DNA from: Dastarcus helophoroides
Lineage: Eukaryota; Arthropoda; Insecta; Coleoptera; Bothrideridae
Reading direction: 5' to 3'
NCBI GenBank assembly: GCA_028583605.1
Contig: CM053331.1
Location: forward strand, 14,802,857-14,866,856
Length of the DNA: 64,000 nt
In this document: positions 34,870 through 47,090 of the stretch, piece by piece
Numbering within the stretch: position 1 is the stretch's first letter
How the letters are laid out: each line of letters begins with the position of its first letter
Position numbers and translations under genes: made by a program
Notes under the pieces: model-generated
Seen by the model: the letters and a program-made list of their open reading frames with translations, nothing else
What the model was told of the DNA's origin: nothing
The model's database searches: none

Positions 34870-37630
34870 ATGATGCATTCTTTTTTAAATTCTATTACTT
34901 TATTATTTTTTTTATTGCTCCTCCCACTTCATGTCCCTTATTTCAACGTTTATTTTAATTGTAACATATTAGGGTAAATTATTATTGCACACTTATCTAC
35001 TCTGTTTATGCTGATGTTCTAGTACTAGAGCCAATAGGTGACCTTTTTTTTCTTTTCCTTTGGATCTTGTGCTAGCTATGGGCATAATTATTTTAAAAAA
35101 GAAGTGAAGGGAGCGGTAGCAAATAATTGATTTTTTAATTAAGGATCTTCTGGCTGGCTACCCTTTTACCCACAATAAAATAATTATCTTTATTTTGATA
35201 TTGATTAAATAACACACAAGTAGACTAATTCCAAAAAAATAATTAACATAAAACAATTTAAAAAAAATAGCAACCGTTTCTACTGGAGATCAATCCCGAA
35301 CCCCCTCCTACTCATGATCCTTGTATATTAGGTTGCGTTTCGGGCCCACAAGGGCAGTACTTTTATGTGAATCACCCTGTAGAATAAATAATTAGGCCAT
35401 AACTATCTCAAAATATTATGGGTAAGAATTGATAAATAGGTGGAGAAAAACCTGGAATATTTAATAACATTTTCTGTTAAATCCTGCAACAGAAAATAAA
35501 TGTTAGCTTGTGGAATCCCTGGTAACCTAATTTCTCCTAGTGGTGTTGGTGTGTGTCGAATGTGATTTGGGAATGCAATTGCCCGAATTGGATCACGTCC
35601 TTCCGAGGCGTTGCTTCTGGAAAGCCGTAAAATCAAGCGTAATTTCAAAGGAAGGGCGTAGTGCACCTATCGATAATAATATATTGACTTGTTCAGAAAT
35701 GTGCATGCACAACTTCATTCTTGACTTGTGCGATAAGTTTTACCCAAATATCTGTGCCCAGTAAATACTTTATATTCGATAATATATCACCCCGATAATA
35801 AAAATAACATTTTTATACTTGTGTCTGTCTTTCTTTAATGCTATTTACAAATATGTTGTCATTTTTTGATCTATATGATTTAAACATATGTTTTTATAAT
35901 TTCTGCTTTCTGATTCGAAAGTATGAAAATAGTTAAAATTATTTTGTTGGAATTCTCACTGAAAGACACAGTATTTTCTCGAACATAAATCATACTATTT
36001 TTCTTTACTTCATTAAAAACCTTTGTTCTATGTATTTGTAAAACCACATATTTGTAACCACGTATTTGTAAAACCACAACCAGTATATCACAAATAACTC
36101 CTCAAAGCTCATTTTCATGTGACAGTAATGTCGTAATTTAAGTGTCATGGGTTGATAATGGACTTTTATCGCAAAAATCTATTATAATATTGGTCCAACA
36201 AACGATGCCTCTCCTTTCAAGAAAGTTTCGATGCTTTTTTTTGTTACCGATAACTGAAGAGGAGAACCATATCTTTACAATTATTTTTACCGTTATTATT
36301 TTAATGACTGGAAAATTGGCGAAAGTGCCACTTTATTGAAGCCAGTTTTGACACGCAGAAATAGCCTTATATCTTTTATTTTTACTAATACATTAAATTA
36401 TTACTTCTGTTTTTCTTTCCTTCGCCTCGCATGTATGTAAATAATTTAAATCGGTTATAGAAATTGAACAGAAAATAATGCATATTAACCATCAAATAGC
36501 TAAAATACACATTGTCGCTTCCAGTTATAAAGGTGCGTTTTGGCAATTTTTCACTATCTGCAAACTTGTAATTACAATTAGGGTACTTCAACATTTTCTT
36601 CATTAAACGTCAACTTTAATGGAAATTTATTATATTTTTATTTCTTGCTTGTTTAATGCCACAACAATTAATTGATGCGAACAAGAATTTGTGTCTCAAC
36701 TAAATTAACAACTATTTTTGCTTCACTTTTATGACTCGGTCAACTAATAGACTATGGCTGATATAATTTTTGTGACACATTTTAAGTATGCAAAAATGGA
36801 AATTGAATTACTAACAGACCACAGCATAAACGCCAGTTCCAGAGTCGTAAAATTTGGCAGGGGTGTTACTTACATAACGCTGGTAACCACCTGAAGGGAA
36901 TTTTTTAAATTTAGCGTCTCAAAATAGATAGATAGAGTTAATACTGACATATTAACGCTTAGTGCCGAGGTTCCCTATGCAAACGTATAATATAACCAGT
37001 CTAAAATCATAACTTTGAAAACTAAAACATTAAGAGGAAGAAAAAAGATATCAAATATAATTTAAAGTAATATAAAATCTGTTTAAAATAATAATTAATA
37101 CTTACCATAAAAAACAGGTATTCACCATTTGCTTAACCGAATATAACAGAAAATAATTTTCAACTCTGGTTTTTGGAATAAAGGAATTGTTACCGACTTT
37201 TCCCGTAGTAGAGAAATGTTACCAATGACAGTTGAAAATTCAAAAAAATTCTAGGTGTTATTACAAAATTCTGAAAGTTTCTCAACTATCGTTTGCTAGC
37301 GTTAGGGAAGCAAAAGAGCATAAAACTCTTATATTGTTTCAGACTGCGAATCGATTTACTCCCGTCGAACCCATAACCATCAATCTTGCTTGATAACAAA
37401 GGAATTACAAGATACAAATTTTAAAGTCCAAAACTCTATAATTGCTAGTGTTATTTAAAAGGAAATCAAGGTAATAAACGACATGATGTAATGGTAATTT
37501 TTAATTACGCCTAATAATTATTCACAGTGAATAGTAGAAAATTACCAAATGAAATAACCGAATTCAAAGTAATAAAACGATGTATTTATGATCATTTATT
37601 TTAAGGGATTAACAGAAAACAATACATTCA
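34870..37630. other. intronic AT-rich DNA
   Basis: The stretch at 35275-35360 (minus strand) has a B-box-like GGTTCGGGATT, possibly another SINE piece. No other supported feature. Confidence 0.35.
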
Positions 37631-37632
37631 TA

Positions 37633-37715
37633 CAGGAGAACTCCGTTAATCTGACCATCACCTAACTAAGAGGTAGGTCGGAATCCAGAAAAGGTCGGAT
37701 CATCCGAGGAATAAA
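37633..37715 (+). mobile_element. pogo/Tigger-like left end, truncated
   Basis: TA is followed by CAGGAGAACTCCGTTAATCT, then AAGAGGTAGGTCGGAAT. This is the same family as 29208-29529. A PLE end follows directly, and the right half is not found. Confidence 0.6.
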
Positions 37716-37721
37716 AAATTA

Positions 37722-37890
37722 AAAATTGAAATACAGAAGTTGTCCCCTGAAACCAAGAAAGATTAAGAAATACAACAAACGTTGAGAGATACAGATTTCT
37801 CTGAAGACCACAGCTTGGCTATCGAAACGCGTTAGAGCAACGTTTGTTGTGTTTTTTAATCTTTTTTGGTTTCAGGGGACAAATCGATTT
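37722..37890. repeat. PLE 3' ends as an inverted doublet
   Basis: A minus-strand tip (37728-37788, containing TTGTCCCCTGAAACCAAGAA) faces outward to the left. A plus-strand end with a hammerhead-like motif (37794-37840) and the tip TTTCAGGGGACAAA faces outward to the right. The plus motif keeps the CUGAAGA and GAAA boxes and ACGCGU, but stem II is weakened (CACAG/CUAUC). Confidence 0.7.
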
Positions 37891-38096
37891 GAATCTCAAT
37901 GCAGATGACGTCGATGCATCTTTTGCTAATCTTTTTAGATTAGTACGCTTAAAAATGCCAGCTCTGCTGGCCAAATACGTATCGCCTAATTATTTATTTA
38001 ATTGCCGATATGGTAAAGGGGTGAAACCTTCTTTAGATTTGATAAGTTGATGAAAATTCATATGAGTAAAAAAACACATTTTAGCCACAACTTATA

Positions 38097-40065
38097 CCGG
38101 GTGTTTTTTTTAGTTGGGAGGTTACCGTTATATGGAGTACCACTTATTATGAAAACAAACTAATTTAGTTGCTGGGGTTAATCGGGGTTAAACTTTCTTT
38201 TAAAAATATTTTCAACTTTCTCCCACTTCCGGATATACTGCAAGTAGACATCAACTTTCTTATTTTAAATAGCAACCCCAATATTTTATATTTTATTTGA
38301 ATTTTATGTAAAAGAAACATGTTATATTTATGTATATATCTTTATTGCTATCAGTAAAAGTTTTAAAGGTATTTTAAATTTTCGAAACAAAAAAATGACA
38401 GAAACGAAGATTATTTTATATTTTTTCTATTATTCGCAGTAAAAAAGATGAAATTTGGGTTAAAAATGAAATAATATGAAGACTTTAATAACCTAATTAG
38501 GTTTTACTTTTATTATATAAGGTGTCGGAAATTCGTTGAGCTTTATTTTTTTGTTTGACTCAAAAAAACTTTTTTTTTTAACGAAACTATGTAGGTCTTA
38601 ATCATTTTTGAATTCTTTACATACAGAGGAGAAAAAATGTATGTAACTATTTTTTTAGTATTCTGCACCGTTACAGAGATACAATCGAAAATAAAAAAAA
38701 ACATATATTTTTCCCTCTAATAGCAGTAGTAGCTGACAGTAGACAACAAAATAAAAAAAGCATAACCACAAGACCTACACATTTTAGGTTAAATGACATT
38801 TAAAAGATAACCGTACACGACGAAAAAGTTTTTTGGTTAATTGTTGGAATACTTATTGAAAAATATTTATGGAGCTACTTATTTAAATTTCGTAAAAATG
38901 GTTTGGTAAACAGATATCTCATTTTTGAAGTAATGAAAATCAACAACAAACGTTCAAGGAAATCTATCCTTTAACTGTTATGCTGTTAGATTATAACTCG
39001 TAATTTGTAAGCGTTAAATTTTATAATAAAAATAGAAATGGAAAATATTATTTAATAAGTTTTTTAACCATAAATAAATCCGAATTTTATTATTGGGTTA
39101 AAATATATAGAAATATTTTGCAATGTTATGTTGATGATTATGAGATATTGAGTCACATTTGGAAAATATACAGATAAATATTTGATTAATACTATGGTGC
39201 ACATAACGGTTAAATGGACAATGAGTTTCTCGCCCACTTATTTGAGACCAAGTTTATTACAAACGATGATCCGCATGTGTGGTCGCCGCGCCCCCAAGAT
39301 AAAACACCACTAGAATTCTTCTATGGGGAACTGTTAAGGATCACGTTTTTGCAACGACTACTGCATGACAAGAGTATTGCTAGGAACAATCGGATATGCT
39401 TAAAAAGTTACTAAATTCGAAAATGTACCGTCATTGTTGTTCTTGTAAATTTTTTGGCAATGATTTTATTTTCTTATTACTTACTAGGATTAATTCTGCA
39501 AGCTTTTATTGCCTACAGCTCATGTCCTACTCGAAAAAAAAAGAGATGTTTGATTCTTTTTATTTTGAGATTTATATAAAATACCTCTTTCTTTGAATAA
39601 AACAAAAGCAATAAAGACCATAAAATTTCCAGCACCCTGTTTCATAAAGGTAAAATCTGATTTCGGAATATTATAGTCTCCATAATATTCCATGACCTCA
39701 ATCCAAGTTTTATTTATTTACTGTAAATAATAAAAAAGATACCAGGAGTCAAAATAACCCTCCTATCTGTCCGTTTTTTTCGAAAAATTAAAATATCTTT
39801 AAAACAATTAAAAGTAGGAATAAACATGTATACCTAAAATTACTTTATTTTTTACGTAAAATTTGAATAAAATTAATATATGGGGGTTGCTTTTTAAAAT
39901 AAGGAAGTTAATGTCTGCTTTCGGTAAAAACAGAAGTGGTATGAAGTTGAAAATATTTTTAAAAGATTGCTTAGCCCCGATTAGTCTCATCGACAAAATC
40001 AGTTTGACTTTATAATAACTGGTACTCCATACAAAGGTAACCTCCCAACTAAAAAAAGCACCCGG
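38097..40065 (+). mobile_element. mariner-like element with about 240-bp inverted ends
   Basis: The ends are CCGGGTGTTTTTTTTAGTTG and, on the other strand, CCGGGTGCTTTTTTTAGTTG. Both continue with GGAGGTTACC and are flanked by TATA (TA duplication). The arms stay recognisable for about 240 bp (GGAGTACCA, CAACTTTCTTATTTTAAA and similar). The element is 1,969 bp. A short transposase remnant is left near 39214-39340. Confidence 0.8.
39214..39414 (+). pseudogene. mariner transposase C-terminal remnant
   Basis: An open stretch of 66 codons contains VWSPRPQDKTPLEFFYGEL. This is a decayed version of the W-P-x-R-S-P-D-L-x-P-x-D-F-x-x-W-G box that holds the third catalytic Asp of mariner transposases; here the box reads QDKTPLEFFYG. 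It lies inside the inverted ends of 38097-40065. The upstream catalytic boxes are not recognisable. Confidence 0.55.
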
Positions 40066-40069
40066 TATA

Positions 40070-43000
40070 TTTACCCGTAGATTTTTTGTAACGTTATTCA
40101 AGATTAGAAAATCCAATTTTGTAAATATACGTTAAAATTGAAATAGTTACCTCTCTGTTATGATTAAATTGTAGTGATGTTCTTATATAAAACAAAAGCA
40201 AAACAACGATACATATAGTTAAATGTTTTAATAAAATTTTACTTTACTTTAAAGTGTGAAATAATATATTTTTAATTTCACACGTTTTTTTTTATTTCAC
40301 ACTTCTCAATAATGATATTGTTTTTATTCACTGAAACCGTCAACCGTCAAATGTAATTTTAGGATATGCCGTTTCAAAAAATGCTACTTCGATCGCTATA
40401 TTTTATTGCAACAGTGTGATTTTATTTGACAAACTATACGGCTTTGCTGTTGGTCTAATTACGCTGCACTCTTTTAATATGGTTATTTACTACACTTTTA
40501 TTACTTATACATCATTCTACTCAATTCAATAAATAATTGTTAAAATAGGTAGACATTCTTTTAAGTAGACATATGTTTATGAGGTGAATGTTCTTGGTAG
40601 TAATTCTACAAGGTACATAATTAAATTACATCATGGGAAGCACTAGATGTTACGAAAGGGGGTTAGTAGCCCTATTTGTGGCTATAAGCTGCTTTACGTT
40701 TCTATAGTCTAAGTGGTCTAGCATATATTGCGAAGAACTACTTTACTAACCCAAAATGGATTAAACGCAAAGAAATATTCTAGCGCACATTTAAGGGAAT
40801 CTATTTTACCATTATGTCAAAACGCCTAACTACTTCTTAAAGCAATCATAAATTATAACTTAATTGTGGAATTATGCAAGTGCTTAAAGTTTAATTGTTT
40901 TCGAAAATCCACTTTAGCTGTTTACTGAAACTTTCATAGAAGATGAATTGCTTTAAGAGGATAATTTTTCATTAAAAATATTAAAGTCCTATTATTGAAA
41001 TAAAGTTTTTCCTAAAAAGTTTCCTTGAACAATTATTAAACTTCTTTGTAAGCATAAGCTCAATTGCTGGTCGTAATTCATAGCCAATCTGTGATTAAAA
41101 GAAATAAGACAATCCAACAGGGATGTAATAAAGAAACCATGAAATAAGAAAAACACACCGAAAAATCCAAGAATAAAAATCACAAGTAGCGACCTTTTTT
41201 TAAGAAAATATTTGCATAATAAATGAAGATTTTGAGCAAAATATACATCGTTCTTACAATAAACAAACGAAAGTGCAGTGCATTATGTGCCATTTTGTAA
41301 ATCTTGAAATTATGAAATTTTAAATGATCCTAATGACCATTTAAAAACAACACTTTAAAAAGCTGTATTAAATGTTGATTTACTGCTATAAATAAGAAAT
41401 ATTAAAATCTTATTCCATATAATTATTATAAAGAATTTTTCTGTTTTTGTAATGAAATTTCCCATTGCAGAAAAATTAGAGCAAGGAAAAGAAATTGCTT
41501 TAATGTATTAAATTTAGGTTAATTTGATAATCATCATTTTTGTTTCCATGTTCTATCTTACCCACCTAAAATATTTTGAATAGTTATTTGCAGACACGCA
41601 ATACAATTTTCTATTGCATTTTACTCGAAAACAGTGAACTCTATCGTAGTAAGATAGGAATATCTTTTTTACGTAGAAAAATCACTATTAAAAGAATCTG
41701 GGCCTAAAATATCAAAAACATTTAAAAAAGCAAAATTGATTATATTTTAATGTCAATTTTATAAAGCACCGAGATTTAAAAGTGTGACGAATTCTAGGTA
41801 TTTATCTTATCATGTTTCAAGAAAATCAATGAAAAAGCTTTATCACACTTTAACATTTGGCACCTTGTATCTTGAAAACGAAGCTGCTCCCAATATTGGT
41901 CTATATAAAATTGTTTACAGATTTTTGGATCTGAAATCCGCTGTCAAAATTGTTCAACCTAATTTCGCGGTACTCTGTAGCTTTTGTAAATTCATTGTAC
42001 TTTTTAGGTAAAAGTATTTTAATATCCGTAGTTGCACTTTATATAATTATTTATAATTTAACAACCCTTTTGCAACTTGCGTTAACGGGAAAGTATGTAT
42101 TTTTTTAATCGCTCTTATACATGAAGTCTGTAAAAGTAGCGATTCATTTTGTTTTATGCTCGTGATAAGGTTTTATCTTAAAGAAACTATTGCTAAAATT
42201 CTTGCGCAAGACTGTTCGTTTTCTACATCAATAACAGTTTTAAATGAAATTTACGCTTGCATAATATTGACCTAAATGTTGTTTACCCCATTACACTTGT
42301 AATGCACATAAAGAAACTGTTACCTAAAATAACACTTCAAGAAGCTACCTTATTTGTTTAGTTAGCTGGAAACATACTCGTTTTCCTGGGTTTCAAGATT
42401 ATCATATCAAAAGAATAATAACCGTGTTTGGATGAAAGTCCGAATAACACAGACCTTCCTGCATAAAATCCTGATGATAGTCGGCTTCCCAGGGTAGCTG
42501 TAATATTTTTTCTTTATCAACAGCATTAATTAAAGCAAACGTGAAAACTTAACGAATGATTACTTATGTTTAAAAAAATGTACATTAATGTACACTAACT
42601 TTTGGTATTGATAGAAATTTAGTTCAAAGTTAAATACACTATTTAGAAGTTGGGAAATATTTACCCCTACAGATTTTCCCTGAAGCTTTGTTTAATCAAT
42701 AGGTTTAGAAAGTTTGGCGAGCAAATAATTTAATTAGCTGAACACAAATTGAGTTATTCCTTTGAAATATTAATCATGTCAACATGTATAGGAATTGGAA
42801 ATACAAGAATGGAAGGGAGCGGCAATATCTATATCTTACCATTAGTATATGTTTAATCAATTTGACTAAAATCTTTGTTAATGCATATTAGTAGCTAACA
42901 AGCGAACATCCACATCTACGTTGATTTTAAGTGGAGAAAGATTTTGTGTTATATATTTTGAGAATTTTTGACAACCTGAGCAATTGATCAAAGGAATAAT

Positions 43001-43120
43001 CCACAGATATAGGGTGTTCGGTAATAAGTTGCCTAGCTGCGTATATTCTAGGAGGTGACTTCTTAGGTCAAATTAAGATAAAAAGATTATATTGAACATG
43101 GTCCGGAAATACTTTCAAGG
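40070..43120. other. intronic AT-rich DNA
   Basis: A small palindrome around 40250-40320 contains two inverted TTTCACAC strings. Otherwise nothing was recognised. Confidence 0.4.
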
Positions 43121-43125
43121 GCGAC

Positions 43126-43520
43126 CGTAAACGAGTCACACTTTGCAGTCGCACCATCACAATGTGTCGTTACAACTTGCACTGGATCCCATTGCGTTCT
43201 AACCACAACTTGCGATTAGTTGGAAGTCCAATCAACCGCACATAAAGTCCATTCAATCAAATTCATTGGTCACACCACGCAATAATTTCGAAGAAATTTC
43301 CAAGGAGATACACTGCTGCTACTTCTTTTAAATAAAAAAAAAGAGTAATAAAGTTCAAACGCCACAAACGGCCACAAACGAATTGCAGGCGATTATTTTC
43401 ACTGCAATAAAATGCCTATATACAAAATATTCAGTAGCTTTGTTTGATGAACTGCAGTTCGTTGCCATGTGACCGCAATTTTGTGCTCGGTGCAACTGCA
43501 AAATGTGGTTTGTCTGCGGC
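43126..43520. mobile_element. MITE, about 395 bp
   Basis: The left part CACACTTTGCAGTCGCACCA matches the inverted right part CACATTTTGCAGTTGCACCG, and a TCACAA / GCACAA block follows in each. A short tandem (CCACAAACGG) lies inside. Non-coding, with imprecise borders. Confidence 0.5.
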
Positions 43521-44005
43521 CTGCCTAGGGAGCAAGTGCACTTTAAAATTGAAGATGACACCTGTTCAATGTTTTTTTTTTATACAGTGCTAGTCTGTAA
43601 CTTGGAATAAATTCAGTAAATCAAGGACAGATTTTTTTTTCGAAAATATGCTTGAACATGTCAATTAATATTTAAATTTGCGCTCTTTTTGATATAGGAA
43701 AATTTTATACAAAATGTCCCAAATTTAAAATATGACGTCATTTACAATTTTTTTAAATATTAACCCTATTTTTTCTCGATTATTTTTAATTAAAAGGTAT
43801 ATAAAGTTACTCATGCGTACCAAATTTTATTTTTTGTCATTTAAAAAATATTTACAAATTTAGAAACTAATTTGAAAAATCAAGAAATCAGATTCAGTTC
43901 AATACAATTTTCATAAAGTTTAAAAATTACGTATCAAATGATATTCGTTTGACATTTATTATCAAACTGGGTTCAGGTCTTTTCACAATGTTATAATAGT
44001 TATTT

Positions 44006-44061
44006 ATGATACAAGTGTTAAAAGTGACATTTTATTTTGTCACTTTTAACAAGTGTATCAT
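44006..44061. repeat. hairpin at left side of nested element
   Basis: The arm ATGATACAAGTGTTAAAAGT with GACA pairs with an inverted copy after a T-rich loop, with a small mismatch block. It shares AGTGTTAAAAGTG with the hairpin at 45171. Confidence 0.7.
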
Positions 44062-44294
44062 ACAATATTTTTTGTAAAACTGTTAAATTAAAAGAGAAAA
44101 TGCTGTCCCTAGGGTTGAATTTTAGATTTATTGTTTGCGTGTTGAATTACATATTTGACATTTACATCTGACAATCAAGTCAGGTATTGGATAGAGTGTA
44201 ACTAAGTAAAACAATTGTGAGTTGTTTAATGTTAATTAGTAACCACAATTGAACCTGTCCTAAAATATTGTAGATTTTATGGCTAATAAACATG

Positions 44295-44760
44295 AATTTT
44301 GAAGAAAAGATTGGAAATTAAAGCAATTTTATTATTCCATCTGATGTTGAAGAAACAGCAAATACATCAACTGAGATTTATTGCTCCAGAAATCGGGACA
44401 AAAATATGATGGTATGAAATAAAGAATCTAGCGGATAACTTCACTAAAAATATATTTTTGGTTTACGCCGAAGGAAATTCTAAGTTATGGAATCTCTCTA
44501 TGATAAAAGCTAGTTTTTAAATCAAACTATGATATAAGCAAGTATTAAAACCAGCGTACAAGATTTTTTTGAATGAAGCTCCAGACACCAAATATGCAGT
44601 AAAAAGTTGCGTCAGTTTTTGAATTATTTGGAGTCTGTCGCTCTCAAGAATTTTGTAAATTAACACTGGATGATATTGAAAAATCTTTGTTTTATATTAT
44701 GAAGACTAAAAGCAACATCCGTCCTGGTTTTTGCACGGATTACTTTGCATAAATACTTCT
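44295..44760 (+). pseudogene. tyrosine-recombinase-like remnant
   Basis: Fragments in broken frames read like an eukaryotic tyrosine recombinase of mobile elements. PSDVEETANTS (about 44338) and YAEGNSKLWNLSMIKASF (about 44465) fit the N-terminal SAM-like core-binding part. Then LNEAPDTKYAV is followed by GVCRSQEFCKLTLDDIEKS (about 44630). The G-x-R-x-x-E box would hold the first catalytic Arg. The C-terminal His-x-x-Arg and Tyr boxes were not found. It lies between two hairpins and inside a mariner. It may derive from a Crypton-like or other tyrosine-recombinase element; the family is not certain. Confidence 0.5.
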
Positions 44761-44964
44761 GCAATTACTTCTCAGGAAAACTAAAATAAGTAACCGTTCA
44801 GATTGTAATAGTAATATTAATATTATAAATAAATAATTTATAACTATTTTGAATGTTTTAATGTTTGGAAACAATATTGTTGGACCAGTCCGTTCAACCA
44901 AAAAAAATATCTTTCTAATTTTACCAGTATAGCTTTCTATTTTATATTGCATATTGCTATATAT

Positions 44965-45161
44965 CAGTGTTTCCTAAACAGTGGGTCACAACCCGGCAGC
45001 GGACCACAAAAATAAAATACCAGGCTGCAGAATTGTCTTCATACTCACAAATGATTAGTTCTTTCCAGCATTAAGATATAATTAAAACATCTTTTAGTGG
45101 GTGGCGAAGGGAAAATATTAAAAACAACCGGGTTAGGGCAAAAAAAGTTTGGGAAATACTG
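44965..45161. mobile_element. hAT-type MITE, 197 bp
   Basis: The ends CAGTGTTTCCTAAAC and (inverted) CAGTATTTCCCAAAC match at 13 of 15 positions. The flanking 8-mers CTATATAT and CTATATTT differ at one position, as expected for an 8-bp hAT target duplication. The GGGTCACAACCCGGC and GTGGGTGGCG strings are typical of this MITE type. Confidence 0.8.
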
Positions 45162-45170
45162 CTATATTTG

Positions 45171-45216
45171 CTTTTAACACTAGTGCGAAAAAACTTTTTC
45201 GCACTAGTGTTAAAAG
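45171..45216. repeat. perfect 22-bp-arm hairpin
   Basis: The arm CTTTTAACACTAGTGCGAAA with AA is followed by a two-base spacer and its exact inverse. It is 10 bp from the hAT MITE and shares AGTGTTAAAAGTG with the hairpin at 44006. A further, looser inverted pair (TTTTTAGTTCA / TGAACTAAAAA) follows at 45249-45281. Confidence 0.85.
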
Positions 45217-45407
45217 TGTTTTTGTCACGTGTCATTATAAAAGTCAATTTTTAGTTCACTTATCAATGAACTAAAAATGTCACTTTTAATAACAGTTTTA
45301 CAAAAACAAAGTTAATAAAAACAGATAAGAAGAGTAGTATCGTATTGATCGAGGAGGCTATTATTGTAGTTTAGTGAGAAACACAATTTATTAAAAAATC
45401 GACCAAA

Positions 45408-46440
45408 ATGCCGTACTAAACTGAAACCCACAAAATTGAAATTTTAATAATGATTGGCTACGGAGATAAAACAAAAACACAAAATAAAATTATTCGTTTA
45501 TTGAGAGAAAAGTATTCTGATTTACCAGCCATATCGCAAAGTACCATAAGCAAGATTTAAAAACAGTTTCGGGAAAATGGGCATTTAAGAAAAACAAGTA
45601 ATTCCCATTAAAATGCGCTCAATGAAGGTGTTAATATTAATGTACTTCTCCCTGTCCCGGAAAATCCTCATGTGCCCACTAGTCAGATAGGTAGGGTTTA
45701 TTGAAATTAGCCAGTTTTCAGTTGCAACAATTCTGAAAATGCAAAAATTTTATCCTTATAAAATGGCAATCGTCCATGAACTCTTAAAAGATGATCCGGA
45801 TAGACGACTCCAGTTTTTTGAAAAAATGATCGATCTACTGGAAAGAAATGTTCTAAGCATAAAAAATATCCTGTTTCCAGATGAATCAACGTTTATGTTA
45901 ATTGGTGATCTAAATCGTCAAAATTGTCTTTAGTGGGCAGACAACCCACACGAATGAGGGAAGGCCACACTCAACATCCAGAGAAAGTCAATGTTTGGGC
46001 AGAGATTGTTGATTTTCGAGTTATAGGACCAATTTTCTTCCATGGAAATCTCAAAGGGAAAAGATATTTAGAATTTGTGTAGGACGAGCTAATTCCTGAT
46101 TTAGCTATTTTCTTTCCTGAACCGGTCGAAGCTGACGTCCCTAATAGAAACATCTCGTTTCAACAAGACGGCGCCCCTCCTCATTTTGCAAGACCTGTCC
46201 ATAAATATTTGGATGATGGATTTCCAGGCAGATAAATTAGTAGAAGAGGACCTTTTGAATGGCCAACCAGGTCTTCGAACTTAAAACCTAACCTGCAATT
46301 ATTGAGGCGTTGAAAGGACGAATAAAACAGGAGTGTGGACTAATTTCCCCCGATTTCAGAACGAGTTTCGGTTCCGTTTCGGGTATTGTCCGTTACTAAA
46401 AGGACAACATTTTGAATATTTATTGAAGAAATTGAGTTAA
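45408..46440 (+). pseudogene. mariner-like transposase, multiply broken
   Basis: It begins at ATG 45408 (MPY, then stop). The helix-turn-helix part reads HKIEILIMIGYGDKTKTQNK and LPAISQSTISKI. The catalytic part reads VNVWAEIVDFRVIGPIFFHG, then RYLEFV, then FQQDGAPPHFARPVHKYLDD and RGPFEWPTRSSNLKP. The first catalytic Asp position (normally VWAGI-preceded and upstream) is not clear. The QQD Asp is present. The third position is Asn (SSNL for SPDL), about 36 residues after it. There are at least five stops and several frameshifts. The family is IS630/Tc1/mariner. It sits inside the inverted ends of 43585-46750. Confidence 0.8.
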
Positions 46441-46759
46441 ATCAGATTCCTTGATTTTTTAAATTAGTTAATATTTGTTGAATATCTTTTAAATGACAAA
46501 AATGAAAAATTAAGCTTTGGTACGCATGTGTAACCTAATATATCCTTTAGGAATAGTAAACAAAAAATAGGGTTGCCATTTAAAAAAATTGTCAATTATA
46601 TCATATATTAAATTTGGGACATTCTGTATGAAATTTTCCTACATCAAAAAGAGCGAAAATGAAAATATTATTCGAGAAATCCGAGCATATTTCCAAAAAA
46701 AAAAACTGTCTTTGAGTTACCAATTTATTCCAAGCTACAGACTAGCACTGTATAAGGTT

Positions 46760-47090
46760 TTTCTTAACAAATAGTAATTTAATTTTATCCCTTATATTAT
46801 TGCGTAATAAAATGTATTATGTAAGTTTAAAAAAAAAGAACATCAAATAAATGGTCCAATTTATGAATTACACATGCATTTCATTTTGTCCCCATATAGG
46901 GGGTTAGTAGGAGAATTAAAATGGAGTTACATGATGAAATGGGGTATCATATGGGCATTTTAAAATCTTTAGTTTTTAGTATTATTCAGTATAGGTTTTA
47001 ATTTAAAAATAAAAAAACAATAACATTTCCCTTCTCTATTTGCAGTCCGATAAATCGAAAATAATTTATTTTAATCTCCTACGTGAGTAC
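46760..47090. other. intronic AT-rich DNA
   Basis: Nothing recognised. Confidence 0.4.

Larger units (their letters stand above)
43585..46750 (+). mobile_element. composite mariner-like element with long inverted ends
   Basis: The terminal sequence CAGTGCTAGTCTGTA is present at both ends (inverted), flanked by TA. The arms stay similar for about 270 bp (43585-43850 and 46495-46750). Shared strings include CTTGGAATAAATT, CGCTCTTTTTGAT, TAGGAAAATTT, ATACA.AATGTCCCAAATTT and CATGCGTACCAAA. Total 3,166 bp. The transposase remnant is in the right half. The left half (about 43990-45320) is occupied by unrelated nested DNA. Without it the element would be about 1.8 kb, a sensible mariner size. Confidence 0.8.
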
